Positions 15,879-24,720 are shown, counted from the first letter of the stretch. The stretch: DNA of 64,000 nt from RGIG6165 sp045545175 (GCA_045545175.1 JAZQAK010000024.1:1-64000), one strand, 5' to 3'. A program made the numbers and translations. The notes: generated by a model not told the origin, from the letters alone.

Positions 15879-17921
15879 TTAATTCAAAATGCTTGCTTTG
15901 TCCACAGAAAAAAGCTCCGATATCTTCATTTTTAATATTTTATGCTCTTTTTTCTCTAAATCGGGGTCGCTTCGGTATATTTCTTTAGCCGTTTCCTGCG
16001 CGGCGTGGAGTGTAACCGTATCCCCCGCCATATCGGCAATGCGAAGCGTGGGCAGACCGTGCTGACGTGAGCCGAAAAAGTCACCCGGACCACGCAGTTC
16101 AAGGTCTTTCTTTGCTATTTCAAAACCGTCTGCCGTACTCTCAAGCACCTTTAGTCTTTCGACGGTGTCGGGTGCCTCGTGGTCGCTGACGATAATACAG
16201 TAACTCTGCTTATTCCCTCTGCCGACACGCCCTCTTAACTGATGAAGCTGTGACAGACCGAAACGCTCGGCATTCTCGATTATCATAAAGGTCGCATTTT
16301 TAACGTCGACACCCACCTCGATAACCGTCGTCGCAATGAGAATTTTATTTTCACCGCTGACAAACTTTTTCATTTCCTCATCCTTTTCGGCAGGCTTCAT
16401 CCTGCCGTGGATGAGACCTATGCCGACGTCGGGGAAAAGTTTTTTCAGTTCATCCCTGTGGGACACGGCATCCTTGACTTCAGGCAGACCGTCGCTTCCC
16501 TCAACAAGCGGACAGACTATGTATCCCTGTTCACCGTCGTTAAGTTTTTTCCTTATAAACGAGTTGACCTGCCCCCTCTGCTTTGACGTGACGTAGTGCG
16601 ACTTGGTGACACGTCTGCCGGGAGGCATAGTGTCAATCACCGAAATTTCAAGGTCGCCGTAAATCATAAGTGCAAGCGTTCTGGGAATGGGCGTTGCACT
16701 CATTACAAGCAGGTGCGGGCTGTTACCCTTTTGCACCGCCGCCGCACGCTGACGGACACCGAAACGGTGCTGTTCATCACACACCAAAAGTCCGAGTCTG
16801 TCAAAAACGACGTCCTCCACCATAAGTGCATGGGTGGCAATCATAAGGTCTGTTTTACCGTCTTTGAGTGCATTTAAAAACTCGTCTCTTTCTTTTTTCT
16901 TGGTTGAACCCGTTAAAAGTGAGACCTTCATACCAAATTTGCCAAAAAGTGCTGACAGTTTTTCATAATGCTGTTTTGCAAGAATTTCGGTGGGTGCGAT
17001 AATCGCACTCTGCCAGCCGTTTTTTATGGCAAAATAGCAAAGCGCCGCCGAAACCGCCGTCTTTCCGCTGCCGACGTCACCCTGAACGAGCCTGTTCATA
17101 GGTGACACACCGCACATATCGCTTATGCCTTCGTTTATGCTTCGTTGCTGTGCCTCGGTCAAATCATAGCCGAGTGAGTCGTAAAACGGTGCCATTTCAA
17201 CCATTTTGCAGGGTGCACCGCTACTCCTTCCCGACTGACTTTTTTTCATAAAAAGGCCGAGTGAGAGCATTAAAAATTCGTCAAATATAAGACGGCTTCT
17301 GCCGTATTTCACCTGAGCCATATTTTCGGGACGGTGCACAGCATCAAGCGCCTCTTTAAGCGAAGGGAGTTTATATTTATCAAGTATGTAGGACGGCATA
17401 TACTCCTCCACCTCGCACATATCGAGTGCAGAGTGTACTGCCGACACAACCGCCTTCTGCGCAAGCCCTTTGCCCACCGTATATATCGGTTTTATGGGCT
17501 GTGATGAGCCCCCCTCCTCAATATCCGTCTTTTCAAAATAGGGATTGGTGAGCGTGTGATTTATAAAATTGCCTTCAAATCTGCCGTAGAAAAGATAGGT
17601 TTCACCCTTAACAAAGGAGTTTTTGAGATACGGCTGATTAAAATACGTAACCTTGCAGGTTGCCGTCCCGTCACTTATGGTAAAGCGCAGTATGTCAAGC
17701 CCTTTTCGGATACGGCTGAGGGTGGGCGTCGTTACAACGCTTGCAATGACCGAGCAACTGTCATACGGTGCAATCTCACAAAGATTTTTTATGACCGAAT
17801 GGTCCTCATAACTTCTCGGATAGTATGACAAAAGCGACTCGGCATCCGTAATGCCCAGCCTTTCAAAAGCCGCCGCCCTGGTGGCGCCTATTCCCTTTAA
17901 TTTTGTCAGAGGAGTTTTCAT
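15879..17921 (-). CDS. recG: ATP-dependent DNA helicase RecG
   Basis: RecG regresses stalled replication forks and branch-migrates Holliday junctions. The N-terminal wedge/OB domain (about 1-250) precedes an SF2 core with Walker A GDVGSGKT at 281-288, DEQH box at 382-385, SATPIPRT motif III, and HGRMKPAEKD and QLRGRVGRG in the second lobe. At 680 aa it is full length. The ATG follows TATAGGTGAA, a modest ribosome site. A terminator-like hairpin and a MITE-like repeat lie between fakA and recG, so recG may need its own promoter or read-through. Confidence 0.96.
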   Translation of the reverse strand: MKTPLTKLKGIGATRAAAFERLGITDAESLLSYYPRSYEDHSVIKNLCEIAPYDSCSVIASVVTTPTLSRIRKGLDILRFTISDGTATCKVTYFNQPYLKNSFVKGETYLFYGRFEGNFINHTLTNPYFEKTDIEEGGSSQPIKPIYTVGKGLAQKAVVSAVHSALDMCEVEEYMPSYILDKYKLPSLKEALDAVHRPENMAQVKYGRSRLIFDEFLMLSLGLFMKKSQSGRSSGAPCKMVEMAPFYDSLGYDLTEAQQRSINEGISDMCGVSPMNRLVQGDVGSGKTAVSAALCYFAIKNGWQSAIIAPTEILAKQHYEKLSALFGKFGMKVSLLTGSTKKKERDEFLNALKDGKTDLMIATHALMVEDVVFDRLGLLVCDEQHRFGVRQRAAAVQKGNSPHLLVMSATPIPRTLALMIYGDLEISVIDTMPPGRRVTKSHYVTSKQRGQVNSFIRKKLNDGEQGYIVCPLVEGSDGLPEVKDAVSHRDELKKLFPDVGIGLIHGRMKPAEKDEEMKKFVSGENKILIATTVIEVGVDVKNATFMIIENAERFGLSQLHQLRGRVGRGNKQSYCIIVSDHEAPDTVERLKVLESTADGFEIAKKDLELRGPGDFFGSRQHGLPTLRIADMAGDTVTLHAAQETAKEIYRSDPDLEKKEHKILKMKISELFSVDKASILN

Positions 17922-17930
17922 ATTTCACCT

Positions 17931-17960
17931 ATAAAATCAGCCTCGCAAAAGCGAGGCTGA
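17931..17960 (-). terminator. terminator between fakA and recG
   Basis: On the minus strand TCAGCCTCGC pairs with GCGAGGCTGA around TTTT and is followed by TTTTAT. It sits just upstream of recG. Confidence 0.75.
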
Positions 17961-18168
17961 ATAAGTAGTAGTGCCGATAGGCAAACCCGTTTTGCCTTGC
18001 ATTGTATTAAAAATTGTCTAAAAATTCTTCAAATCACAAGCAGAAAAATAGCTGTCTTTTCAAGGCGTAAGGGTGCAGGAATACTTTGTGTATTTCAAAC
18101 CCGACAACACAGAAAAACAGTTATTTTTCTGCCTGTGGCGGGTTTGAATATCGGTATTACTGCTTAAT
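17961..18168. repeat. MITE-like element, copy 1 (about 208 nt)
   Basis: Terminal inverted repeats ATAAGTAGTAGTGCCGATA (17961-17979) and TATCGGTATTACTGCTTAAT (18149-18168) match at about 16 of 19 positions. The inner part, including CAAGGCGTAAGGGTG and TTTCAAACCCGACAACA (about 18040-18125), matches the inverse of 63075-63165 closely. It has no reading frame. Its right end reaches the fakA stop codon. Confidence 0.8.
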
Positions 18169-19811
18169 TATTCAACTGAAACTATATAGAAGTATACGGG
18201 CTGTTTGCCTTCAACAAGAGCAACGTCCATTGACGGATAAGCCGCCGTAAGTCTGTCTACAAGTGCCTGGGCACGCTCTGACGTAACTTCCTCGCCTGAG
18301 TAAACCGTCATCACGCTGCCGCCCTTTTCGTCTGCAAGCGTCTTTGCAAGTGAGTATGCCGTTTCATCAACGTCATCACCGAGTGCCTTGACTAAACCGC
18401 CCGAGAGGCCCATTATCTGCCCCTCTTTGATCTCGGTATCGCCGATAGAACTGTCTCTCACCGCATAGGTCACCTGACCTGTGGTAACGGCTGAAGCCGC
18501 CTCCTGCATAGCCTCAAGATTTTCGGCTGTGCCCATACTTTCGTCAAACACGAACATTGCCGATACACATTCGGGAACGCTTCTCGTCGGAACGACGATA
18601 ACCTCCCTCGTTGACATGGGTACCGCAAGCTGTGCCGCCATAATTATGTTCTTGTTATTGGGGAATACGAATACCTTTTTTGCAGGTACAGCCTCAATGG
18701 CTTTGAGAATATCATCCGCACTGGGATTCATCGTCTGTCCGCCGAACACGACGTTGTCGATACCCATTTCGGTGAACATATCACTCATACCCTCGCCTGC
18801 CGCAACTGCGACAAAGCCGTATTCCTTATCCTGTGCAACCTCCTGCACGGGTGCACTTTCCGCCTGTGCACTTTCAGCCTGTTCACGTTCAAGCTGTTCC
18901 TTCATATTTTCTATCTTCATTTTGGAGAGATAGCCGTATTTAAGCGCCTCTTCAAGCACCTTACCGGGATGATTGGTATGAACGTGGATTTTAACGATTT
19001 CCTCATCGTCAACGAAAACGACAGAGTCACCATTCTTCATTGCAAACTGATGAAGCTTTTCAAAATCCTTACCGAGCGAAAGCTCGTTCTTATTTACAAG
19101 AAATTCCGTACAGTATGCAAACTTGATGTCGGAAAGTTCAAACGATGCAAAATCAGCCTTTTCCCTGACTTCACCAACGTCACCGCACTCGATAATAACA
19201 CCGTCTTTGACAACGCTGTACATACCTTCAAGTATACGGACGAGACCTTTACCGCCACTGTCAACAACGCCTGCCTGCTTTAAGACGGGAAGCATCTCCC
19301 TCGTCTGCTCAAGCGTTTCCCTTGCGGCATCTAAAATAACCGAGAAGAGTTCAACAATATCGTCACTCTTTTCAGCCTGCTGTACACCTGCAGCGGCAGA
19401 AAGCCTTGCAACTGTGAGAATTGTACCTTCAGTCGGCTTCATAACCGCCTTGTAGGCACTTTCAACACCCTTCGTATATGCAGCGGCAAACGCCTTTGCA
19501 TCAATTTCTTCAGCATTGTCAAAGCCCTTTGAAATGCCCCTGAAAAGAAGTGAAGTGATAACACCACTGTTACCCCTTGCACCACGCAGGAGTGCTGATG
19601 CGGCAGACTTTGCCACCTTGCCTGCATTGACTTCATCAGAGCCTGCAAGTTCACTTGCGGCGGCACTGATAGTCATACTCATATTCGTACCTGTATCACC
19701 GTCGGGCACGGGGAATACGTTAAGGTCGTTTACCTCCTGAATATGCGTCTTGAGGCTGCCCGCACCCGAGATAATCATATCTCTGAAAATAATTCCGTTA
19801 ATAGTATTCAA
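18168..19811 (-). CDS. fakA: fatty acid kinase catalytic subunit FakA (DAK2/DhaL domain, YloV family)
   Basis: FakA phosphorylates fatty acids delivered by a FakB/DegV-type carrier, feeding exogenous fatty acids to phospholipid synthesis. The N-terminal DhaL-like domain (about 1-205) has DGDTGTNMSMT, whose aspartates bind Mg-nucleotide, plus GARGNSGV and VDSGGKGLVRILEG. The middle and C-terminal FakA domains follow an Ala/Glu-rich linker. The 547-aa length is typical. It sits 15 nt after the Asp23-family gene, the conserved yloU-yloV order. Its stop codon abuts the MITE-like element. Confidence 0.92.
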   Translation of the reverse strand: MNTINGIIFRDMIISGAGSLKTHIQEVNDLNVFPVPDGDTGTNMSMTISAAASELAGSDEVNAGKVAKSAASALLRGARGNSGVITSLLFRGISKGFDNAEEIDAKAFAAAYTKGVESAYKAVMKPTEGTILTVARLSAAAGVQQAEKSDDIVELFSVILDAARETLEQTREMLPVLKQAGVVDSGGKGLVRILEGMYSVVKDGVIIECGDVGEVREKADFASFELSDIKFAYCTEFLVNKNELSLGKDFEKLHQFAMKNGDSVVFVDDEEIVKIHVHTNHPGKVLEEALKYGYLSKMKIENMKEQLEREQAESAQAESAPVQEVAQDKEYGFVAVAAGEGMSDMFTEMGIDNVVFGGQTMNPSADDILKAIEAVPAKKVFVFPNNKNIIMAAQLAVPMSTREVIVVPTRSVPECVSAMFVFDESMGTAENLEAMQEAASAVTTGQVTYAVRDSSIGDTEIKEGQIMGLSGGLVKALGDDVDETAYSLAKTLADEKGGSVMTVYSGEEVTSERAQALVDRLTAAYPSMDVALVEGKQPVYFYIVSVE

Positions 19812-19826
19812 TGCGGTTACCTCTCT

Positions 19827-20174
19827 TTATATTCTCATATCGTCAACGAAAACATTGACCGTTTTAACCATAAAGCCCGTAATATCTTCAACGTGATGAC
19901 GGATTTTATTTACGATACTGTCTGTTATCGCAGGGATGTTCACTTCGTATAAAACTATGATATGAACGTCAATAACAAGACCTTCGGGAGTATCCGTTAC
20001 TTTAATGCCCTTCTCATAGTTGTCCTTAAACAGAAGCTGAACAATACCGTCCTTAGCATTGCGTGCAGCCATACCTACAACACCGTAGCAGCTCGTCGCA
20101 ATTACGCCGACGATTGATGCCATTGCGGCTGTTGATATTTCTATGTTGCCGAGCGCAGATTCCTGTCTCACCAT
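19827..20174 (-). CDS. Asp23/Gls24 family protein (YloU-like)
   Basis: A 115-aa Asp23/Gls24 domain protein without a signal peptide: GNIEISTAAMASIVGVIATSCYGVVGMA, then VDVHIIVLYEVNIPAITDSIV (quoted in part) and VNVFVDDMRI. In Firmicutes this gene almost always precedes fakA. Members of the family bind membrane-associated partners and respond to envelope stress. I chose ATG 20174 because AGAGGTG lies 6 nt upstream; GTG 20183 lies inside that site. It shares the promoter at 20221 with fakA. Confidence 0.9.
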   Translation of the reverse strand: MVRQESALGNIEISTAAMASIVGVIATSCYGVVGMAARNAKDGIVQLLFKDNYEKGIKVTDTPEGLVIDVHIIVLYEVNIPAITDSIVNKIRHHVEDITGFMVKTVNVFVDDMRI

Positions 20175-20220
20175 AAAAAGCACCTCTTTCTGACTGTAAA
20201 CACAGTCCGTAGATAGTACT

Positions 20221-20249
20221 ATTATACACTAAATTACACCACATAACAA
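20221..20249 (-). promoter_or_regulatory. promoter of the Asp23-fakA operon
   Basis: Minus strand TTGTTA (20244-20249), a 17-nt spacer, TATAAT (20221-20226). Confidence 0.8.
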
Positions 20250-20272
20250 GTATAGTTTGTGATTTTTCCAGA

Positions 20273-20301
20273 TTGACATAGCGGACGCATAATTATATAA
20301 T
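20273..20301 (+). promoter_or_regulatory. promoter of proS-glyA-rarA
   Basis: TTGACA (20273-20278), a 17-nt spacer, TATAAT (20296-20301). It is a perfect consensus about 36 nt before proS. No T-box leader fits in that space. Confidence 0.88.
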
Positions 20302-20337
20302 TATATAAATGATTTACTTTTATATGAGGTGTTTATA

Positions 20338-21777
20338 ATGGCAGATAATAAAAAGATGGTCGAAGCGATAACTTCGATGGACGAAGATTTTGCCAAATGG
20401 TACACAGACGTAGTCAAAAAGGCTGAACTCTGTGACTATTCGGGTGTCAAGGGCTGTATGGTAATACGTCCTTACGGCTATGCAATCTGGGAAAATATCC
20501 AGGCTGACCTTGACCGCCGTTTCAAAGAAACGGGTCACGAAAACGTGTATATGCCCATGTTTATCCCCGAAAGCCTTCTCCAGAAAGAGAAAGACCACGT
20601 TGAAGGCTTTGCCCCCGAAGTTGCGTGGGTTACCCAGGGCGGACAGGAAAAACTTTCGGAAAGACTCGTTGTAAGGCCGACTTCGGAGACGCTTTTCTGC
20701 GAACATTATGCAAAGATAATAAATTCATACCGTGACCTGCCCAAGCTCTACAATCAGTGGTGCTCGGTTGTAAGATGGGAAAAGACGACACGTCCCTTCC
20801 TTCGTACAAGCGAATTTCTCTGGCAGGAAGGTCACACAATGCACGAAACGGCAGAAGAAGCTAAGGAAGAAACGCTTCGTATGCTCGGCGTGTATGAGGA
20901 TTTTTACAGAGAAAGCCTTGCAATCCCCGCAGTAGTGGGTCAGAAGACCGAGAAGGAAAAGTTTGCAGGTGCTGAAACGACGTATACTATCGAGCCTATG
21001 ATGCACAACGGTGTCGCTCTTCAGGGCGGTACGAGCCACTATTTCGGTGACGGTTTTGCACGTGCATTCGGCATACAGTTTACGGGCAGGGACAACACTC
21101 TGCAGTATCCGCACCAGACGTCATGGGGCGTTTCAACGAGAATGATTGGCGCTATCATAATGACTCACGGTGATGACAACGGTCTCGTTCTCCCCCCTGC
21201 AATCGCACCTATCCAGGTAATCGTGGTGCCGATTGCACAGCATAAAGAGGGCGTTCTCGACAAGGCGAGTGAACTTGTTTCAAGGCTTTCAAAGGTTGCA
21301 AGAGTTAAAATGGATGCATCCGACAACTCACCCGGCTGGAAGTTTGCACAGTATGAGATGAAGGGTGTTCCCCTCCGTCTTGAAATCGGTCCCAAGGACA
21401 TTGAAAACAACCAGTGCGTTCTCGTTTCACGAGTTACGAGAGAAAAGTATTTCGTATCGCTTGATGAGCTCGAAACAAAGATTCCCGAGCTTCTTAAAAC
21501 AGTTCACGACCAGCTTTACAACAAGGCTCTTGAAAACATGGTATCAAAAACGCATACTGCAACGACGCTTGACGAATTCGTTGACATTTCCAAAAACAAG
21601 GGCGGCTTCATCAAGGCAATGTGGTGCGGTGACAGTGAATGTGAAGACAAAATTAAGGACGTTACGGGTGGCGTAAAGTCACGTTGTATGCCCTTTGAGC
21701 AGGAAAATATCTCAGACGTATGCGTATGCTGCGGTAAGAAGGCAAAATCAATGGTAGTCTGGGGAAAGCAGTATTAA
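20338..21777 (+). CDS. proS: prolyl-tRNA synthetase (archaeal/eukaryote-type, short form)
   Basis: A class II aminoacyl-tRNA synthetase charging tRNA-Pro. RPTSETLFCEHYAK is motif 2-proximal, RWEKTTRPFLRTSEFLWQEGH is motif 2 (quoted in part: TRPFLRTSEFLWQEGH), and DNGLVLPPAIAPIQVIV marks motif 3 and the anticodon-binding domain. At 479 aa and without the bacterial editing insertion it is the type 3 ProRS common in Clostridia. The C-terminal zinc-like Cys pair CVCCGKK is present. I chose ATG 20338, 6 nt after GAGGTG; GTG 20329 lies inside that site. glyA follows after 29 nt. Confidence 0.95.
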   Translation: MADNKKMVEAITSMDEDFAKWYTDVVKKAELCDYSGVKGCMVIRPYGYAIWENIQADLDRRFKETGHENVYMPMFIPESLLQKEKDHVEGFAPEVAWVTQGGQEKLSERLVVRPTSETLFCEHYAKIINSYRDLPKLYNQWCSVVRWEKTTRPFLRTSEFLWQEGHTMHETAEEAKEETLRMLGVYEDFYRESLAIPAVVGQKTEKEKFAGAETTYTIEPMMHNGVALQGGTSHYFGDGFARAFGIQFTGRDNTLQYPHQTSWGVSTRMIGAIIMTHGDDNGLVLPPAIAPIQVIVVPIAQHKEGVLDKASELVSRLSKVARVKMDASDNSPGWKFAQYEMKGVPLRLEIGPKDIENNQCVLVSRVTREKYFVSLDELETKIPELLKTVHDQLYNKALENMVSKTHTATTLDEFVDISKNKGGFIKAMWCGDSECEDKIKDVTGGVKSRCMPFEQENISDVCVCCGKKAKSMVVWGKQY

Positions 21778-21806
21778 ATCACGAAGCAGATTAAGGAGAT
21801 TTTAAA

Positions 21807-23045
21807 ATGGATTGTATAGATAAAGTATTGGAATACGACAAAGAAGTCGGTCAGGCGCTTGCAAACGAGCTCAAGCGTCAGCAGAGCAATATTGAACTTA
21901 TCGCAAGTGAAAACTTCGTAAGCGAGGCTGTTATGGCGGCTGTCGGCTCACCCAACACGAACAAGTATGCCGAGGGTTACAGCGGTAAGCGTTACTACAA
22001 CGGCTGTGAATACGTTGACGTTGTTGAAAACCTTGCTATTGAAAGACTTTGCAAACTTTTCGGTGCAAATTACGCAAACGTTCAGCCTCACAGCGGTGCA
22101 CAGGCAAACTCTGCAGTTTACGTTGCACTTTTACAGCCCGGTGACACCGTAATGGGTATGAGTCTTGATGCAGGCGGTCACTTGACACACGGCTCACCCG
22201 TAAACTTCTCGGGACTTTATTTTAACTTCGTTCCCTACGGTGTAAACGACGACGGTTACATCGACTACGACGCTATGGAAAAGCAGGCTAAGGAATGTAA
22301 GCCCAAGCTCATCGTTGCAGGTGCTTCAGCATATCCGAGAGTTATTGATTTTGAGCGCATTTCAAAAATCGCAAAAGAAGTCGGCGCATACTTTATGGTG
22401 GATATGGCACACATCGCAGGTCTTGTTGCGGCAGGTCTGCACCCGTCACCCGTTCCCTATGCCGACATCGTTACTTCTACGACACACAAGACACTCCGCG
22501 GTCCGAGAGGCGGTGTCATTTTAACGAATGACGAGGAGCTTGCAAAGAAGATAAACAAGGCTATATTCCCCGGTACGCAGGGCGGTCCGCTTATGCACGT
22601 TATTGCAGGTAAGGCAGTCGCTTTCGGTGAGGCACTCAAGCCCGAATTCAAGGCTTATCAGGAGCAGATTGTTAAAAACGCAAAGGCTCTTGCAAAGGCA
22701 CTTTTGGACAACGGCTTCAACCTCGTTTCAGGCGGTACGGACAATCATCTTATGCTCGTTGACCTTCGTCCCTTCCACATCACAGGTAAGGAAATGGCTA
22801 ACAGACTTGACGAGGTGAGAATCACCGTCAACAAGAACGCTATTCCCAATGACCCCGAAAAGCCGTTCGTTACAAGCGGTATCCGTGTCGGTACGCCTGC
22901 GGTTACGACGAGAGGCTTTGTCGAAGAAGATATGGTTGAAATTGCAGAACTTATGAAGATGACTGCACTTGACACTTTTGAAGACAGTAAGGAAGAAATT
23001 CTTTCAAGAGTTGCGGCACTCACCGCAAAATATCCCCTTTATTAA
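21807..23045 (+). CDS. glyA: serine hydroxymethyltransferase
   Basis: GlyA interconverts serine and glycine with tetrahydrofolate, supplying one-carbon units. ELIASENFVS, NVQPHSGAQAN, VDMAHIAGLVAAG and TSTTHKTLRGPRGG, with Schiff-base lysine K228, are all present. At 412 aa it is the standard bacterial length. AAGGAG precedes the ATG. It is sandwiched between proS and rarA in one apparent transcription unit. Confidence 0.97.
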   Translation: MDCIDKVLEYDKEVGQALANELKRQQSNIELIASENFVSEAVMAAVGSPNTNKYAEGYSGKRYYNGCEYVDVVENLAIERLCKLFGANYANVQPHSGAQANSAVYVALLQPGDTVMGMSLDAGGHLTHGSPVNFSGLYFNFVPYGVNDDGYIDYDAMEKQAKECKPKLIVAGASAYPRVIDFERISKIAKEVGAYFMVDMAHIAGLVAAGLHPSPVPYADIVTSTTHKTLRGPRGGVILTNDEELAKKINKAIFPGTQGGPLMHVIAGKAVAFGEALKPEFKAYQEQIVKNAKALAKALLDNGFNLVSGGTDNHLMLVDLRPFHITGKEMANRLDEVRITVNKNAIPNDPEKPFVTSGIRVGTPAVTTRGFVEEDMVEIAELMKMTALDTFEDSKEEILSRVAALTAKYPLY

Positions 23046-23047
23046 GT

Positions 23048-24262
23048 ATGAAACCGCTTGCTGACAGATTACGCCCTCAGTCGCTCGACGAAGTCGTCGG
23101 GCAGACGCATCTCGTGGGCAAAAACGGCATAATAAGAAAAATTGCAAGTAGCGGTAATATACCCAATATGGTATTTTACGGCCCTCCCGGTGTCGGCAAG
23201 ACCACCGTTGCCTCCATTCTTGCGAAGATGACCGACAAAAAGTTATTTAAACTCAACGGCACTTCGGCAGGAAGCGGTGACATCAAGGACATTATTGCCG
23301 AGCTTGACACCTTTATGGCACCCGACGGGGTACTGCTTTATCTTGACGAGATACAGTATTTCAACAAAAAGCAACAACAACTTCTGTTACAGTATATGGA
23401 AAACGGAAAGTTGACGCTTATTGCCAGCACGACCGAGAATCCTTACTTTTACGTATACCCCGCTCTTTTATCACGTTCGACGGTGTTTGAGTTCAAATCC
23501 ATAACGGACAACGAACTCGTTCCGCTTATAAAGCGTGCTTTCGAAAGTATGGAATGTGAGGCGCCCGACGAGGTTATAACACACGTTGCCTTTTCATCGG
23601 GCGGTGATGCACGTAAGGCGGTGAGCACGGTCGAACTGCTCTGCCTGTGCGGTGACATCACGCTTGACACGGCAAAAGAGGTTACGCAGAAAAGTGCCGT
23701 CAAGTATGACAAAGAGGGCGATTCACATTACGACCTTTTATCCGCTTTCCAGAAATCCATTCGCGGAAGTGATGAAAATGCGGCACTCCACTATCTTGCA
23801 CGGCTCGTTGCGGCGGGTGACTTACCTGCAATATGCAGGAGGCTGTCGGTCATCGCTGCTGAGGATATCGGGCTTGCCTATCCGTCTGCAATAACCGTGA
23901 CCAACGCCTGTGTTGAAACTGCTTTGCGACTTGGCTTTCCCGAGGCGAGAATACCGCTTGCAGAAGCAGTTATACTTCTTGCAACGGCACCCAAATCAAA
24001 CTCGGCAATATGCGGTATTGATGCGGCACTCGAACGCCTTAACGGTGACTGCGGTGAGATACCCATGCACCTTCGTGACACCCATTACAGCGGTGCCGAG
24101 AAACTTGACAGAGGCGGTTACAAATATCCCCATTCCTTTGAGAACAGTTGGGTAAAACAGCAGTATCTGCCCGACAAAATCAAAGACGACGTCTATTACA
24201 CCTACGGTGAGAATAAAATTGAACAGGCAACAAAGGCGTACTGGGATAAAATCAAAAAATGA
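23048..24262 (+). CDS. rarA: replication-associated recombination protein RarA (MgsA), AAA+ ATPase
   Basis: RarA acts at blocked replication forks. Its N-terminus PLADRLRPQSLDEVVGQTHL is typical; Walker A GPPGVGKT is near 45-52, and Walker B LYLDEIQYFNKKQQ is followed by sensor 1 STTENPYF. The C-terminal tetramerisation region carries YKYPHSFENSWVKQQYLPD (quoted in part: YPHSFENSWVKQQYLP). Its ATG comes 2 nt after the glyA stop with no clear ribosome site, so translation is probably coupled to glyA. Its stop codon directly abuts the P1 strand of the FMN riboswitch. Confidence 0.93.
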   Translation: MKPLADRLRPQSLDEVVGQTHLVGKNGIIRKIASSGNIPNMVFYGPPGVGKTTVASILAKMTDKKLFKLNGTSAGSGDIKDIIAELDTFMAPDGVLLYLDEIQYFNKKQQQLLLQYMENGKLTLIASTTENPYFYVYPALLSRSTVFEFKSITDNELVPLIKRAFESMECEAPDEVITHVAFSSGGDARKAVSTVELLCLCGDITLDTAKEVTQKSAVKYDKEGDSHYDLLSAFQKSIRGSDENAALHYLARLVAAGDLPAICRRLSVIAAEDIGLAYPSAITVTNACVETALRLGFPEARIPLAEAVILLATAPKSNSAICGIDAALERLNGDCGEIPMHLRDTHYSGAEKLDRGGYKYPHSFENSWVKQQYLPDKIKDDVYYTYGENKIEQATKAYWDKIKK

Positions 24263-24303
24263 ATATTTTTAGGGGCAGGGTGAAATTCCCTGACCGGCAG
24301 TTA

Positions 24304-24596
24304 ATTGCAATTCGGAATTCGGAATGCGGAATTCGGAATTAATGAAGAAACTTCGTACCGAAGTTTCAATTTGAATTGCTAATGTTCCACAAAGAAATTT
24401 CGTTAAAAACATTGTAGGGGACGGCGTCCCCGACGTCCCGTTATTAAAGCGAAGTTTGTGAGGACCAATCCTTCATAAACAGGGTTCCCGACACAAGGCA
24501 GAACGAAGTGCGTTGTGTTGGGATAGAGGACGAGCAACGAAGCAGATGAAATTTTTGCGGATAGCAAAAATGAAATTAAGCGAAGTTTGTGAGGAC
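24304..24596. repeat. mosaic repeat copy 2, inserted inside the FMN riboswitch
   Basis: The left part has AATTCGGAATTCGGAATGCG (24309-24330) and the GAAACTTC/GAAGTTTC hairpin (24348-24370). The middle has TTGTAGGGGACGGCGTCCCC. The right part (about 24480-24596) matches the inverse of 38505-38620 (AACGAAGTGCGTTG, GAGCAA, TTTTGCGG, AGCAAAA, TAAGCG). The roughly 75-nt core present in the 38.6 and 44.1 kb copies is missing. A 19-nt direct repeat starting AAGCGAAGTTTG lies at 24447-24465 and 24578-24596. Confidence 0.82.
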
Positions 24597-24676
24597 GACA
24601 GTCTGCGAGCCTTTTGGCTGATCGGGTGAGATTCCCGAACCGACGGTAAAGTCCGGATGAGATAAAATTATATTTT

Positions 24677-24706
24677 TGCCCTACAGGTATTTCTGTAGGG
24701 CTTTTT
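24677..24706 (+). terminator. riboswitch-controlled terminator before ribU
   Basis: GCCCTACAG pairs with CTGTAGGGC around GTATTT and is followed by six T's. GGAGG of ribU begins at once after the T-run. Confidence 0.9.
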
Positions 24707-24720
24707 TGGAGGTAAATTCA

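Larger units (their letters stand above)
24263..24706 (+). promoter_or_regulatory. FMN riboswitch (RFN element) of ribU, with about 290 nt inserted in the P3 arm
   Basis: The 5' half (24271-24303) has GGGGCAGGGTGAAATTCCCTG and ACCGGCAG (quoted in part). The 3' half (24597-24664) has TCTGCGAGCC, GGCTGATCGGGTGAGATTCC, AACCGACGG and AGTCCGGATGAGA. P2, P4, P5 and P6 can all be drawn. P3 is kept by GCAG/CTGC instead of the usual GCGG/CCGC. Instead of a short variable loop, P3 carries a mosaic repeat of about 290 nt. A terminator hairpin at 24678-24706 and then GGAGG form the expression platform: FMN should cause termination. No promoter was recognised between rarA and the aptamer. Confidence 0.93.

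Noticed and set aside
18481..18933. 150-aa frame antisense to fakA
   Set aside because: It mirrors the real fakA reading frame, has no ribosome site, and its composition is that of a shadow frame.
20184..20337. T-box leader for proS
   Set aside because: No specifier loop, no TGGNACC-like T-box bulge and no terminator hairpin; the leader is about 30 nt.
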